From Alphaproteobacteria bacterium (lineage in GTDB: Bacteria > Pseudomonadota > Alphaproteobacteria > Rhizobiales > Rhizobiaceae): a stretch of 64,000 nucleotides of DNA. A program made the translations under genes and the position numbers. The notes under the pieces were generated by a model. That model had not been told where the DNA came from and searched no databases. It saw only the letters and a program-made list of their open reading frames with translations. This document shows, one piece after another, positions 46,945-56,164 of this stretch. Within the stretch, counting starts at the first letter, position 1. Every line of letters starts with the position of its first letter. Where the stretch lies: the NCBI GenBank assembly GCA_018823835.1, contig JAHJHT010000011.1:1-64000 (forward strand), written 5' to 3'.

Positions 46945-46975
46945 AGGGCGCGCCTGCCATTCGCAGACGCGCCCT
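46945..46975. terminator. Hairpin between convergent DUF6653 gene and metY
   Basis: AGGGCGCG-C-CTGC, loop CATTC, GCAG-A-CGCGCCCT: 12 pairs with one mismatch. Usable from both sides, though the T tails are short. Confidence 0.5.
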
Positions 46976-46998
46976 CTTCGGAAAATTTCGGCCGAGGA

Positions 46999-48282
46999 TC
47001 AGACCTTCGCCAGCGCCTGTTCCAGGTCGGCGACGATGTCGTTGGAATCCTCGATGCCGATCGACAGGCGCACCGTGTCGGGACCGGCGCCGGCGGCGAT
47101 CTTCTGCTCGTCCGTCAACTGGCGATGCGTGGTCGAGGCCGGGTGGATGACCAGCGAGCGCGTGTCGCCGAGATTGGCGAGGTGCGAGAAGAGTTCCAGC
47201 CCCTCGACCAGCTTGACGCCGGCCTCGTAGCCGCCCTTGAGGCCGAAGGTGAACACCGCACCGGCGCCGCGCGGCGAATAGCGCTTCTGCAGGGCATGGT
47301 TCTTGTCGCCGGCGAGGCCCGGATAGGATACCCAGGCGACCTTCGGATGGTTGGACAGCCAGCCGGCCACGGTGATGGCGTTGTCGCAATGGCGCTGCAT
47401 CCTGAGCGGCAGGGTCTCGCAGCCGGTCAGGATCTGGAAGGCGTTGAAGGGCGAGATGGCCGGGCCGATGTCGCGCAGGCCGAGCACGCGGCAGGCGATG
47501 GCGAAGGCGAAATTGCCGAAAGTCTCGTGCAGCACGACACCGCCATATTCGGGGCGCGGCTCCGACAGCATCGGGTAATTGCCCGACTTCGACCAGTCGA
47601 AGGTGCCGCCATCGACGATCATGCCGCCCATGGAATTGCCATGACCGCCGATGAACTTGGTCAGGGAATGCACGATGATATCGGCGCCATGCTCGAGCGG
47701 ACGCACGAGATAGGGCGTTGCCAGGGTGTTGTCGACGATCAGCGGCAGGCCATGCTTGCGCGCGATGTTGCCGATCGCCTCGATGTCGACGAACTCGCCG
47801 CCCGGATTGGCCAGGCTCTCGATGAAGATGGCGCGCGTCTTGTCGTCGATCTGGCTTTCGAAGGTCGAGACGTCGTTGACGTCGCCCCAGCGCACTTCCC
47901 AGCCGTAGTTCTGGAAGGCGTGGCCGAACTGGTTGATCGAGCCGCCGTAGAGCTTGCGTGCGGCGACGAAGTTTTCGCCCGGACGCATGATGGTGTGAAA
48001 GATCAGGTGCTGCGCTGAGTGGCCGGATGCCGTTGCGAGAGCGGCCGTGCCACCCTCGAGTGCGGCGATGCGCTCCTCAAGCACTGCCTGGGTCGGGTTC
48101 ATGATGCGGGTGTAGATGTTGCCGAAGGCCTTCAGCCCGAACAGCGAGGCCGCGTGATCGGCGTCGTCGAAGACATATCCCGTCGTCTGGTAGATCGGCG
48201 TGATGCGCGCGCCCGTCGCCGGATCGGGCTTGGCGCCGGCGTGAATTGCCAAGGTGCTGAAACCCGGAATTTTCTGAGACAT
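46999..48282 (-). CDS. metY: O-acetylhomoserine aminocarboxypropyltransferase (sulfhydrylase)
   Basis: PLP enzyme that makes homocysteine from O-acetylhomoserine and sulfide, in methionine synthesis. 427 residues from ATG 48282, typical of MetY (longer than the ~395 of cystathionine synthase/MetZ). Substrate tyrosines in TPIYQTTGYVF and IYTRIMNPTQ, ALEGGTAALATASGHSAQ, and the Schiff-base Lys209 in SLTKFIGGHGNSMGG. The RLSIGIED motif near the C-terminus holds the substrate carboxylate. Paired with a CoA-binding protein gene upstream on the same strand, as is common in rhizobia. Confidence 0.93.
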   Translation of the reverse strand: MSQKIPGFSTLAIHAGAKPDPATGARITPIYQTTGYVFDDADHAASLFGLKAFGNIYTRIMNPTQAVLEERIAALEGGTAALATASGHSAQHLIFHTIMRPGENFVAARKLYGGSINQFGHAFQNYGWEVRWGDVNDVSTFESQIDDKTRAIFIESLANPGGEFVDIEAIGNIARKHGLPLIVDNTLATPYLVRPLEHGADIIVHSLTKFIGGHGNSMGGMIVDGGTFDWSKSGNYPMLSEPRPEYGGVVLHETFGNFAFAIACRVLGLRDIGPAISPFNAFQILTGCETLPLRMQRHCDNAITVAGWLSNHPKVAWVSYPGLAGDKNHALQKRYSPRGAGAVFTFGLKGGYEAGVKLVEGLELFSHLANLGDTRSLVIHPASTTHRQLTDEQKIAAGAGPDTVRLSIGIEDSNDIVADLEQALAKV

Positions 48283-48429
48283 GTCTTTCCTCCAACCCAT
48301 ACTTGAAAAATCGGCGCTATCATTGGCGAAGCGCGGCGCCGATTGCAAAGAAGAATTTGCCCGAATACGGGCACAAGCGGAATGCGAGCGCCGCAACCCG
48401 CCCCTTGCGGGGAACAATTTTGCGCGAGG

Positions 48430-48951
48430 CTACTTCTGGCGGATGCCGAAGCTCTGGAACCCCTGCCGCATGACCGGCCGCTTGGACGACAGCACGCCGG
48501 AATTGACCCCGGTCCAGCCGATTTCGCCCGACAGGCGGCCATACTCGATCTTGGGGCAGCGGTTCATGACGACCTGGATACCCTTTTCCTCCAGCCGGAC
48601 TGCCGCCTCGTCGTGACGGACGCCGAGCTGCATCCAGACGACTTTCGGCAGCGGGTCGAGCGCCAGCACCTCGTCGACGATGCCGGGAATGGCGCTTGAG
48701 TTGCGGAACACGTCGACCATGTCGATGGCCACCGGGATGTCGGAGAGCTTCGCGCAGACGTCCTGGCCGAGGATCTGGCCGCCGGCCTGTCCGGGATTGA
48801 CCGGAATGACCGAGAACCCCTTGTTGAGCAGGTATTTCATGACGAAGTAGCTCGGCCGCACGTCATTGGCCGAGGCGCCGGCCATGGCGATGGTCTTCAC
48901 GCCGTCGAGAATGCCGGAAATGTATGAGTCGTCGTAGGAATCGTGGTTCAT
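48430..48951 (-). CDS. CoA-binding domain protein (YccU/YneT-like)
   Basis: 173 residues from ATG 48951 (MNHDSYDDSYISGILDGVKT). Rossmann-type CoA-binding domain with TIAMAGASANDVRPSYFVMK, VIPVNPGQAGGQILGQ, IPVAIDMVDVFRNSS and VVWMQLGVRHDEAAVRLEEK. Function unknown; thought to bind CoA or acyl-CoA. Adjacent to metY (147-base gap) on the same strand; this pairing recurs in rhizobia, hinting at a link with sulfur or acyl metabolism (inference). Confidence 0.88.
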   Translation of the reverse strand: MNHDSYDDSYISGILDGVKTIAMAGASANDVRPSYFVMKYLLNKGFSVIPVNPGQAGGQILGQDVCAKLSDIPVAIDMVDVFRNSSAIPGIVDEVLALDPLPKVVWMQLGVRHDEAAVRLEEKGIQVVMNRCPKIEYGRLSGEIGWTGVNSGVLSSKRPVMRQGFQSFGIRQK

Positions 48952-49025
48952 CGGATGGATGTGGCGCATGGCGCGCGATCAATCAAGCGGCTGGGCTGCA
49001 AAGTCGCCCTTGCGGTACGCTCAGG

Positions 49026-49448
49026 TCAATCGGGCAGCGAGATGCGGCCCTCGGCATCGATCGGGAAGGCCGGGTTGTGCGCGACTTCCCAGACATGGCC
49101 CTCGGTGTCGGCGAAATAGCCGTACCAGCCGCCCCAGAAAGCCTTTTGCGCCGGCTTGACGATGCGGCCGCCGGCGCGCTCGGCCTCAGAGAGCACGGCA
49201 TCGACCTCCGCTTCGGATCGCGTGTTGTAGGCGAGATAGACCGCCGAGGGCGCTGCGCCAAACGTTACGCCCGAATCCTTTTCCGCGTCGGGCCGGGGAA
49301 AAAGCCCGAGGATCGAGCCGCCCATCTGGAAGAAGGCGACGCCCTCGGTGATGCCGGCATGGCGCTTCAGGCCCATCTTCTCGTAGAAGCCGACGGCGCG
49401 GTCGAGATCGTTCACGGCAATCGTGACGATGGAGATGCGGGGTTCCAC
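49026..49448 (-). CDS. VOC family (glyoxalase-like) protein
   Basis: 140 residues. Start is GTG 49448, which shares its last base with the first of the enoyl-CoA hydratase stop (sequence TAGTG) and has a GGGGGAG ribosome site. One pair of beta-alpha-beta-beta-beta units: RISIVTIAVNDLDRAVGFYE, GVAFFQMGGSILGLFPRPDA, and the second half VYLAYNTRSEAEVDAVLSEA with WGGWYGYFADTEGHVWEVAH carrying the metal Glu. Could be a dioxygenase, epimerase or resistance protein; substrate unknown. Confidence 0.85.
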   Translation of the reverse strand: MEPRISIVTIAVNDLDRAVGFYEKMGLKRHAGITEGVAFFQMGGSILGLFPRPDAEKDSGVTFGAAPSAVYLAYNTRSEAEVDAVLSEAERAGGRIVKPAQKAFWGGWYGYFADTEGHVWEVAHNPAFPIDAEGRISLPD

Positions 49449-50269
49449 TACTCCCCCTTCCACTCCGGCTTGCGCTTGTCGATGAAGGCGCCGATGCCCT
49501 CTTCGGCGTCGCGCGCCATCATGTTCTCGACCATCACCTGCGAAGCATAGTCGTAGGCGTCCGCCAGCGGCATCTCGGCCTGGCGGTAAAACGCCTCCTT
49601 GCCGATCTTCAGCGTCAAAGGCGATTTGGAAGCAATGGTTTGGGCGTATTTCGTGACGATCTGATTCAGGTATTCGCGCGGCACGACGCGGTTGACGAGA
49701 CCGAATTCCCGGGCCGTCGCAGCGTCGATCTTTTCGCCGGTCAGCAGCATTTCCATCGCCTGCTTGCGCGACACGTTGCGCGACAGCGCCACCATCGGCG
49801 TCGAGCAGAACAGGCCGATGTTGACGCCCGGCGTGCAGAAGGTCGCCTCGTGCGAGGCAATCGCCAGGTCGCAGCTCGCCACAAGCTGGCAGCCGGCGGC
49901 GAAGGCCGCGCCGTCCACTTCGGCAATCACCGGTCGCGGGTGGTTGACGATGGTCTGCATCAGCGTCGAGCACGCCGTCATCGTCTGCGCAAAGAAGGCC
50001 TTGCCCCGGTCGGCATCCGTGCGGCGCGCCGTCATCTCCTTGAGATCGTGGCCGGCCGAGAAGAGCTTTCCGCCGGCCGCCAGCACGATGACGCGCACCG
50101 CCCCGTCGTCGCGGGCCCGGTCGAAGGCGTCCTGCAGGGCCGCCATCAGCGCCAGCGACAGCGCGTTGGCCGGCGGGCTGGCGAAGGTCAGCCGCAATAT
50201 GCCATCGGTCAGGACGGCCGACACCAGTTCGTCCGCCGTCTCGCGCTTCATTGCCAGGATCTCGGCCAT
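49448..50269 (-). CDS. Enoyl-CoA hydratase/isomerase family protein
   Basis: 273 residues from ATG 50269, ribosome site GGAGGA. Crotonase fold: RLTFASPPANALSLALMAAL, oxyanion-hole segment GGKLFSAGHDLKEM, and second signature VIAEVDGAAFAAGCQLVASC. The usual catalytic Glu positions lie near DGAAFAAGCQ and STPMVALSRNVSRKQAMEML; here Glu is not evident at either, so activity may differ from a hydratase (enoyl-CoA isomerase-like or other). Coupled to the VOC gene by overlap, so the two act together. Confidence 0.86.
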   Translation of the reverse strand: MAEILAMKRETADELVSAVLTDGILRLTFASPPANALSLALMAALQDAFDRARDDGAVRVIVLAAGGKLFSAGHDLKEMTARRTDADRGKAFFAQTMTACSTLMQTIVNHPRPVIAEVDGAAFAAGCQLVASCDLAIASHEATFCTPGVNIGLFCSTPMVALSRNVSRKQAMEMLLTGEKIDAATAREFGLVNRVVPREYLNQIVTKYAQTIASKSPLTLKIGKEAFYRQAEMPLADAYDYASQVMVENMMARDAEEGIGAFIDKRKPEWKGE

Positions 50270-50457
50270 CGGGTCCTCCAGGAGATTGTCGCGGCACGCA
50301 TGGCCGCCGGTCGCGCTGTCATCGGCCGAAAGAACTAGCATGCCGGGCATTGAAGAACAGCCTCAGTGCATGTTTTCTGGTCGGGCCAGAGCAGAGACCT
50401 GCCGCCTGGGCCACAAGACCGGCACCTTTCACTCGAAGCCGGCAATGGAGGAAGAGC

Positions 50458-50922
50458 ATGCCCGAACAGGCCAATCTCAAGCCGGTGCTGACGGTCGGCG
50501 AAGTCAACGAACTGCTGGCCGAGGTCTATCCCCAGCTCAACGAACACTACAATTTCTACGAGGCGCTCGACGTTTTTCCCGGCGGGTGCACGGTGCGGCT
50601 CAACGCCGACGACCGGCATCTGAGGCCAGGCGGCACGGTGTCGGGGCCGTCGTTGTTCACGCTTGCCGACATCGGCGGCTATGTCTGCGTGCTGTCGCAT
50701 GCCGGGCCCGACGCGCTGTCGGTGACCACCAGCATCAACATCAACTTCATGCGCAAGGCGCCGGCCGGTCCGATCCTCGGCCATTGCCGCATCCTCAAGC
50801 TCGGCCGCAGCCTTATGGTGTTCGACATCGACATCGTCGCGGGCGAGGACCAGCAGAGCGTGGCGCATGCGACGGGCACCTATTCCATCCCGCCGCGAGC
50901 CGCTCCAGTTGCGGTAAAATAA
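50458..50922 (+). CDS. PaaI-type hotdog thioesterase
   Basis: 154 residues from ATG 50458, ribosome site GGAGGAAGAG. Hotdog fold with RPGGTVSGPSLFTLADIGGY (the helix and catalytic Asp), DALSVTTSININFMRKAPAG and RSLMVFDIDIVAGEDQQSVA. Hydrolyses acyl- or aryl-CoA thioesters; substrate unknown. Divergent from the enoyl-CoA hydratase and likely part of the same CoA-ester metabolism. Confidence 0.87.
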   Translation: MPEQANLKPVLTVGEVNELLAEVYPQLNEHYNFYEALDVFPGGCTVRLNADDRHLRPGGTVSGPSLFTLADIGGYVCVLSHAGPDALSVTTSININFMRKAPAGPILGHCRILKLGRSLMVFDIDIVAGEDQQSVAHATGTYSIPPRAAPVAVK

Positions 50923-50985
50923 TACCCCACTTGCAATAGTTTGATTTTGCTCGCTTTTCAGATAGACAGTCCGGCTTCATGCGCT

Positions 50986-51014
50986 TGACGCATCCTCACC
51001 CCTCGCCTATACAC
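50986..51014 (+). promoter_or_regulatory. Promoter of rplM-rpsI
   Basis: TTGACG (50986-50991), 17 bp, TATACA (51009-51014). Near-consensus housekeeping promoter. Transcription would start about 51021, leaving a leader of about 115 bases that could carry ribosomal-protein feedback control. Confidence 0.7.
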
Positions 51015-51136
51015 CGTCCCGAAGCAGCGGCCCGCAATGGCCGCCGTTTTATTTTGGCGGAAGCTCACGCCTCAGGCCAAAACCAAGCAACAAGAAACGC
51101 CTTCGCAATCTGAAGGTCCGAACCGAAAGCAGAACC

Positions 51137-51601
51137 ATGAAAACCTTTTCGCAGAAGCCTGCGGACGTGGTGAAGAAGTGGGTGATCATCGACGCCGAGG
51201 ACCTCGTCGTCGGCCGTCTCGCCTCCATCGTCGCCAACCGTCTGCGCGGCAAGCACAAGCCGACCTTCACCCCGCATGTCGACGACGGCGACAACGTCAT
51301 CGTCATCAATGCCGACAAGGTCGCCTTCACTGGCAAGAAGTTCACCGACAAGGTCTATTACTGGCACACCGGCCATCCCGGCGGCATCAAGGAGCGCACC
51401 GCGCGCCAGCTGCTCGAAGGTCGTTTCCCGGAGCGCGTCGTTGAGAAGGCCGTCGAGCGCATGATCCCGCGCGGCCCGCTCGGCCGCCGCCAGATGAAGA
51501 ACCTGCGCGTCTATGCCGGCACCGAACATCCGCACACAGCCCAGCAGCCTGAGGCGCTCGACGTCGCGGCGCTGAACCCCAAGAACAAGAAGAGGGATTA
51601 G
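51137..51601 (+). CDS. rplM: 50S ribosomal protein L13
   Basis: 154 residues, family-typical. Starts [20 protein letters not shown], with [40 protein letters not shown] and the signature [20 protein letters not shown]. Binds 23S rRNA early in large-subunit assembly. One base separates its stop from the rpsI start codon, so the pair is one operon. Confidence 0.98.
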   Translation: MKTFSQKPADVVKKWVIIDAEDLVVGRLASIVANRLRGKHKPTFTPHVDDGDNVIVINADKVAFTGKKFTDKVYYWHTGHPGGIKERTARQLLEGRFPERVVEKAVERMIPRGPLGRRQMKNLRVYAGTEHPHTAQQPEALDVAALNPKNKKRD

Positions 51602-51602
51602 A

Positions 51603-52079
51603 ATGGCCGACCTCAACTCGCTCGCCGAACTCGGCACTGCGACCGTCGCCGCCGAGCCTGCCGCGCCCGTGCATGTCCAGAAGCTGGACAATCTCGGCCG
51701 CGCCTATGCCACCGGCAAGCGCAAGAATGCCATCGCCCGCGTCTGGGTTCGCCCCGGCACCGGCAAGATCGTCGTCAACAAGCGGGAATTCGCCAAGTAC
51801 TTTGCGCGTCCCGTTCTGCAGATGATCCTCAAGCAGCCGATCATCGCGTCCAACCGCGACGGCCAGTTCGACATCGTCGCCACCGTCGTCGGCGGCGGCC
51901 TGTCGGGCCAGGCGGGTGCGGTGCGCCACGGCATTTCCAAGGCGCTGACCTATTACGAGCCGGCGCTGCGCGGCGTGCTCAAGAAGGGCGGCTTCCTGAC
52001 GCGCGACAGCCGCGTCGTGGAACGCAAGAAGTACGGCAAGGCCAAGGCCCGTCGTTCCTTCCAGTTCTCGAAGCGCTAA
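51603..52079 (+). CDS. rpsI: 30S ribosomal protein S9
   Basis: 158 residues with an alphaproteobacterial N-terminal extension ([20 protein letters not shown]) before the S9 core: [39 protein letters not shown] and the tail [17 protein letters not shown], whose last basic residues contact P-site tRNA. Operon with rplM; a terminator follows. Confidence 0.98.
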   Translation: MADLNSLAELGTATVAAEPAAPVHVQKLDNLGRAYATGKRKNAIARVWVRPGTGKIVVNKREFAKYFARPVLQMILKQPIIASNRDGQFDIVATVVGGGLSGQAGAVRHGISKALTYYEPALRGVLKKGGFLTRDSRVVERKKYGKAKARRSFQFSKR

Positions 52080-52100
52080 AAGCTTCCATCTGGACGACAG

Positions 52101-52128
52101 CAAAGCGGGCCTTCGGGTCCGCTTTTTT
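52101..52128 (+). terminator. Rho-independent terminator after rpsI
   Basis: AAAGCGGGCC, TTCG-type loop, GGTCCGCTTTTTT. Stem of about nine pairs, 22 bases after the stop. Confidence 0.85.
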
Positions 52129-52190
52129 GTTGCGCTGCCGTCTTATCCGTCCAATACCTTCCGTCCGCAAAACCGAGGGAAAGATTACCG

Positions 52191-53189
52191 ATGCCGGCAA
52201 GCTCCATCGACCATGCCTTTACCGCCCGCAGCCTGACCGGCCGCGCGAGCGACCCGACCTATGCCGGGGCACTGTCCTTCATGCGTAGGAAATACACCAA
52301 GAACGTGAAGGGCGCGGACGCCGTGGTCTGGGGCATTCCGTTCGACGCCGCCGTCACCAACCGGCCGGGCGCGCGTTTCGGCCCGCAGGCCATACGCCGC
52401 GCCGCCGCGATCTTCGACAATGACCCGCAATACCCGTTCCACCGCGACCTGTTCGAGAAGATGGCCGTCGTCGATTACGGCGATTGCCTGCTCGACACCG
52501 GCAACCACCAGAAGACGCCGGGCATCATCGAGCGCGAGGCGGCAAAGCTCTTGCGGTCGGGCGCTTTCCTGCTGTCGCTCGGCGGCGACCATTTCGTCAC
52601 CTGGCCGCTGCTCAAAGCGCATGCCGCCGTACATGGGCCGCTGGCGCTGGTGCAGTTCGACGCTCATCAGGACACCTGGGACGACGACGGCAAGCGCATC
52701 GACCACGGTTCCTTCGTTGCGCGCGCCGTGCGCGAGGGCGTCATCGACCCCGACCGCTCCATCCAGGTCGGCATCCGCACCCATGCGCCGGACGATTTCG
52801 GCATCAAGATCCTGCACGGCTACGACGTCGAGGACATGCGCGCCTCCGACATCGCCTATTCGATCATCGAGCGCACCGGCGGCAGGAAGACCTACATCAC
52901 CTTCGACATCGACTGTCTCGACCCGGCCTTCGCACCCGGCACCGGCACGCCGGTGGCCGGCGGTCCCTCCACGGCGAAGATCCTGTCGGTACTGCGCCAG
53001 CTCGGACAGATCGACATCGTCGGCGCCGACATCGTCGAGGTTGCACCGGCCTACGACCATGCCGATATCACCGCGATCGCCGGGGCCACGGTCGCCATGC
53101 AGTATCTCGGCCTGCTGGCCGAGCGAAAGGCGCGCGACGGCGCAACTGCAGATCACCCTGCGACGGTGAATCAGGCAAGCGGCATATAG
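52191..53189 (+). CDS. speB: Agmatinase (ureohydrolase family)
   Basis: Mn-dependent hydrolysis of agmatine to putrescine and urea, or a related guanidino compound. 332 residues. The three metal motifs are intact: LSLGGDHFVTWPL, VQFDAHQDTWDDD and TFDIDCLDPAFAPGTGTPVA. GGPSTAKILSVLRQLG and VEVAPAYDHADITAI are typical of SpeB rather than arginase. Directly upstream of argC on the same strand (37-base gap), suggesting joint transcription of arginine-related genes. Confidence 0.9.
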   Translation: MPASSIDHAFTARSLTGRASDPTYAGALSFMRRKYTKNVKGADAVVWGIPFDAAVTNRPGARFGPQAIRRAAAIFDNDPQYPFHRDLFEKMAVVDYGDCLLDTGNHQKTPGIIEREAAKLLRSGAFLLSLGGDHFVTWPLLKAHAAVHGPLALVQFDAHQDTWDDDGKRIDHGSFVARAVREGVIDPDRSIQVGIRTHAPDDFGIKILHGYDVEDMRASDIAYSIIERTGGRKTYITFDIDCLDPAFAPGTGTPVAGGPSTAKILSVLRQLGQIDIVGADIVEVAPAYDHADITAIAGATVAMQYLGLLAERKARDGATADHPATVNQASGI

Positions 53190-53226
53190 ACTTGGAATTC
53201 CTCGGCATTTCGACGGGCAGGCAGAC

Positions 53227-54153
53227 ATGAGACCAAAGATCTTCATCGACGGCGAGCACGGCACGACCGGCCTGCAGATCAGCACGCGTCTGGCCGGCCG
53301 CGACGACCTCGAAATCCTGTCGATCCCGGTCGACCGGCGCAAGGACCCGGCCGCGCGCGCCGATTTCCTGCGTGCCGCAGACATCGCCATCCTGTGCCTG
53401 CCGGACGACGCGGCGCGCGAGAGCGTGGCCCTGATCGGCGATGCGCCGACCCGGGTGATCGACGCCTCCACCGCGCATCGCGTCGCCGATGGCTGGGCCT
53501 ATGGCTTTCCCGAGATGGACAAGGCCCAGGCCAAGGCGATCTCGGAAGCGAAGTACGTCGCCAACCCGGGCTGCTGGCCGCAGGGGCCGATCGCCACGCT
53601 CCGTCCGCTGATCCGGGCCGGCATCCTGCCCACCACCCTGCCCGTCAGCATGCACGGCATCTCGGGCTACTCGGGCGGTGGCCGCCAGATGGTCGAGGAC
53701 TATGTCGCCAAGGGCGAGGACGCGCCGGAGTATCTGCCCTATGGGCTCACCTTCCAGCACAAGCATGTGCCCGAGCTGAAGCACTATGCCGGCCTCTCGC
53801 ACGACCCGCTGATGCAGCCGGTGGTCGGCAATTTCGCGCAGGGCATGGTGACCGCCGTGCCGCTGCATCTGGGTACGCTCGACCGCGTGCCGACAGGCGC
53901 GGAAATCCATGCCGCTATCGCCGATCACTATGCCGGGCTCGCGCATTCGGTCGTCGAGGTGGCGCCCTACGCACCGCTGGAGCGCTCGAGCGAAGTCAAC
54001 CCGGAACTCTACAACGACACCAACCGCATGCGGCTGCATGTCTTTGCCAATGACAGCCGCGCGCAGGCGGTGCTGATCGCCGTCTACGACAATCTCGGCA
54101 AGGGCGCGTCGGGTGCAGCGGTGCAGAACATGGACCTGATGCTGGGAGTGTGA
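53227..54153 (+). CDS. argC: N-acetyl-gamma-glutamyl-phosphate reductase (type 2)
   Basis: NADPH-dependent third step of arginine synthesis. 308 residues, the short (type 2) form. Start MRPKIFIDGEHGTTGLQIST holds the cofactor loop; VIDASTAHRVADGWAYGFPE is family-specific; catalytic Cys116 lies in YVANPGCWPQGPIATLRPL; GISGYSGGGRQM and LTFQHKHVPEL follow. In rhizobia it commonly follows rplM-rpsI, as here with speB in between. Confidence 0.94.
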   Translation: MRPKIFIDGEHGTTGLQISTRLAGRDDLEILSIPVDRRKDPAARADFLRAADIAILCLPDDAARESVALIGDAPTRVIDASTAHRVADGWAYGFPEMDKAQAKAISEAKYVANPGCWPQGPIATLRPLIRAGILPTTLPVSMHGISGYSGGGRQMVEDYVAKGEDAPEYLPYGLTFQHKHVPELKHYAGLSHDPLMQPVVGNFAQGMVTAVPLHLGTLDRVPTGAEIHAAIADHYAGLAHSVVEVAPYAPLERSSEVNPELYNDTNRMRLHVFANDSRAQAVLIAVYDNLGKGASGAAVQNMDLMLGV

Positions 54154-54251
54154 TCCCGGCTTTCGGCCCCGGCTGCTGCGTCGGAACGCGGTGCTTGAAA
54201 CGCGCCGCGCGTTGGGGATAGATCGGCCAGCCCCAGCGAGCAGGTGCTCCG

Positions 54252-54668
54252 ATGCCGACACTGACCGTCCAGCTTCGCAACATACCCGACACCGAGGCTG
54301 CGGCCGGCTGGGCCGGCGGGCACACGATCGTCGTCGACCGGGCGGAGGGCAAGGCGGGCGGCATGGGGCTCGGCTTCAACGGCGGGCAATTGCTGGCGCT
54401 GGCGATCGGCGGGTGCTTCTGCAACGATATCCGCTATGTCGCCCACGAAATGGGCATCGCGATCGCGACGATCGAGGTCGACGTCGAGCTTTCCCTGCGC
54501 GGTGAACCTCTGGTGGCCTCCGGCGCGACGATGCGCGTCAGGGCGACCGCGGCCGACCCCTCGGCCGACATCGCCGCGGTGATCCGCCGGGCGGAGCAGG
54601 ACTCGACGGTGGCGAATTCCATGAAGCGCGGCTTTCCGGTCGTGACCATTCCCGCGGTGCCGGACTGA
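54252..54668 (+). CDS. OsmC family protein
   Basis: 138 residues. OsmC-like peroxiredoxin fold with FNGGQLLALAIGGCFCNDIR (first cysteine, plus a second Cys two residues on) and AHEMGIAIATIEVDVELSLR. The second conserved site normally reads C-P-x-S/N; here it is DSTVANSMKRG, so the partner cysteine is a serine. The CFC pair could replace it, or the protein may not be a hydroperoxidase. Between argC and the convergent ctaA. Confidence 0.85.
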   Translation: MPTLTVQLRNIPDTEAAAGWAGGHTIVVDRAEGKAGGMGLGFNGGQLLALAIGGCFCNDIRYVAHEMGIAIATIEVDVELSLRGEPLVASGATMRVRATAADPSADIAAVIRRAEQDSTVANSMKRGFPVVTIPAVPD

Positions 54669-54675
54669 CGCCTCT

Positions 54676-55773
54676 TCAGCGCGCGATGGCGATCTGGATC
54701 GGCGGCGGATAGGCGCCCTTGGTGCCGCGCCAATGCGCGGCGGCAAAGCCCAGAACGACGAGCGCAAAGCCCTGGTGCAGCAGCGCCCAGTGCAACGGCA
54801 TGTGCATCACCAGCGTGGCGATGCCGATGGCGGCCTGCACCAGCACGAGGTGGAAGAACACCAGCGCACGGCGCGCATGGGTGGTGCCGGGCAGCCGGCG
54901 GCGCGTGGCGATCATGTGCCAGAGCGCCAGAGCCAGCAACGCGTAGGCCCCGAGACGGTGGACGAACTGCACCGTCTTCGGATTCTCGAAGAAGTTGCGC
55001 CATGCGGGTTCGATGACGAAGAGGTCGCCGGGCACTGCCTTGCCGTCCATCAGCGGCCAGGTGTTGTAGCTCAGGCCGGCATCGAGGCCGGCCACCAGCC
55101 CGCCGAGAAAGACCTGGCAAAGCACTGCCAGCACGAGAAACCCGGCAAAGGCCTGCGTCTTGCTGTCGGCTGGCGTCTCCGTATGCGGCGCAAGTCCGCG
55201 CGCCACCACCATGATGGCGGCAAAGATCGTGCAGGCGAGCGTCAGATGGACGGCGAGCCGGTACTGGCTGACGTCGACACGGTCGACGAGGCCCGACGCC
55301 ACCATCCACCAGCCGACCGCCCCCTGCAGCCCGCCGAGCGCGAGAAGGCCGACCAGCTTGGGCATCAGGCCGCGCTCGACGCGCCCGCTCGCCCAGAAGA
55401 AGAGCAGCGGCAGGGCAAAGACGAAGCCGACGCCCCGCGCCAGCATGCGGTGCGCCCATTCCCACCAGAAGATGCGCTTGAAGGCGCCAAGCTCCATGCC
55501 CTGGTTGATCTGCGCGTATTCCGGGATCTGCTTGTACTTTGCGAATTCCTCCTGCCATTCGGCGTCGTTCAGCGGCGGTATGACGCCGTGGATCGGCTTC
55601 CACTCGGTGATCGACAGGCCGGAATCGGTCAGGCGCGTCGCGCCGCCGACCAGCACCAGCGCCACCAGCATGACCAGGATGACGTAAAGCCAGCCGCGCA
55701 ACAGCGCGCGGTTGGCCAGCTGTCGGTCGCGCTCGCTGCGCACCTTGTTGGCATCCATCTCGATCGAACTCAT
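54676..55773 (-). CDS. ctaA: Heme A synthase (COX15/CtaA)
   Basis: Oxidises the C8 methyl of heme O to make heme A for cytochrome aa3 oxidase, in the inner membrane. 365 residues from ATG 55773, eight helices. Conserved pieces are [20 protein letters not shown], the heme-ligand segments [19 protein letters not shown] and [13 protein letters not shown], and the second half [19 protein letters not shown] and [18 protein letters not shown]. Alphaproteobacterial type 2, without the disulfide of Bacillus CtaA. Confidence 0.94.
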   Translation of the reverse strand: MSSIEMDANKVRSERDRQLANRALLRGWLYVILVMLVALVLVGGATRLTDSGLSITEWKPIHGVIPPLNDAEWQEEFAKYKQIPEYAQINQGMELGAFKRIFWWEWAHRMLARGVGFVFALPLLFFWASGRVERGLMPKLVGLLALGGLQGAVGWWMVASGLVDRVDVSQYRLAVHLTLACTIFAAIMVVARGLAPHTETPADSKTQAFAGFLVLAVLCQVFLGGLVAGLDAGLSYNTWPLMDGKAVPGDLFVIEPAWRNFFENPKTVQFVHRLGAYALLALALWHMIATRRRLPGTTHARRALVFFHLVLVQAAIGIATLVMHMPLHWALLHQGFALVVLGFAAAHWRGTKGAYPPPIQIAIAR

Positions 55774-55927
55774 GGCATCGCTCCGCTCGCACGATTGGTG
55801 AACCATCGCGCGGTGCCATTCAAGTAGCAGCGCCGGATGCCACTGTCGCGCGACACGGCGTCACGTGCGCGCGCGATTGCGCCCATCGGAACAAGGCTCT
55901 AAGCGAAGGCATGAAAAGGACCGGACC

Positions 55928-56164
55928 ATGCCCATTCGCCTGAAGAAGCTCATCGGCACCATCCTGCTGATCGTGCTGGTCATCCTCTACGCGCTGATTG
56001 CCACCACCGTGGCCGTCGCGAGGCTGTCGGAATCCGGCCCCCTGACGCATCTCGCCTTCTTCTTCTTCACCGGCATTCTCTGGATTTTGCCGGCGATGGG
56101 CATCATCAAGTGGCTGATCCTGCCACCGCGGCCGAAGAAGCCGGAATCCGCGCCTAGACCGTAA
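55928..56164 (+). CDS. DUF2842 family small membrane protein
   Basis: 78 residues from ATG 55928. Two membrane helices (KLIGTILLIVLVILYALIAT and LAFFFFTGILWILPAMGIIK) with the family ending WLILPPRPKKPE. Function unknown; widespread in Alphaproteobacteria. Its last 11 bases overlap the end of the convergent deacetylase gene. Confidence 0.85.
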   Translation: MPIRLKKLIGTILLIVLVILYALIATTVAVARLSESGPLTHLAFFFFTGILWILPAMGIIKWLILPPRPKKPESAPRP

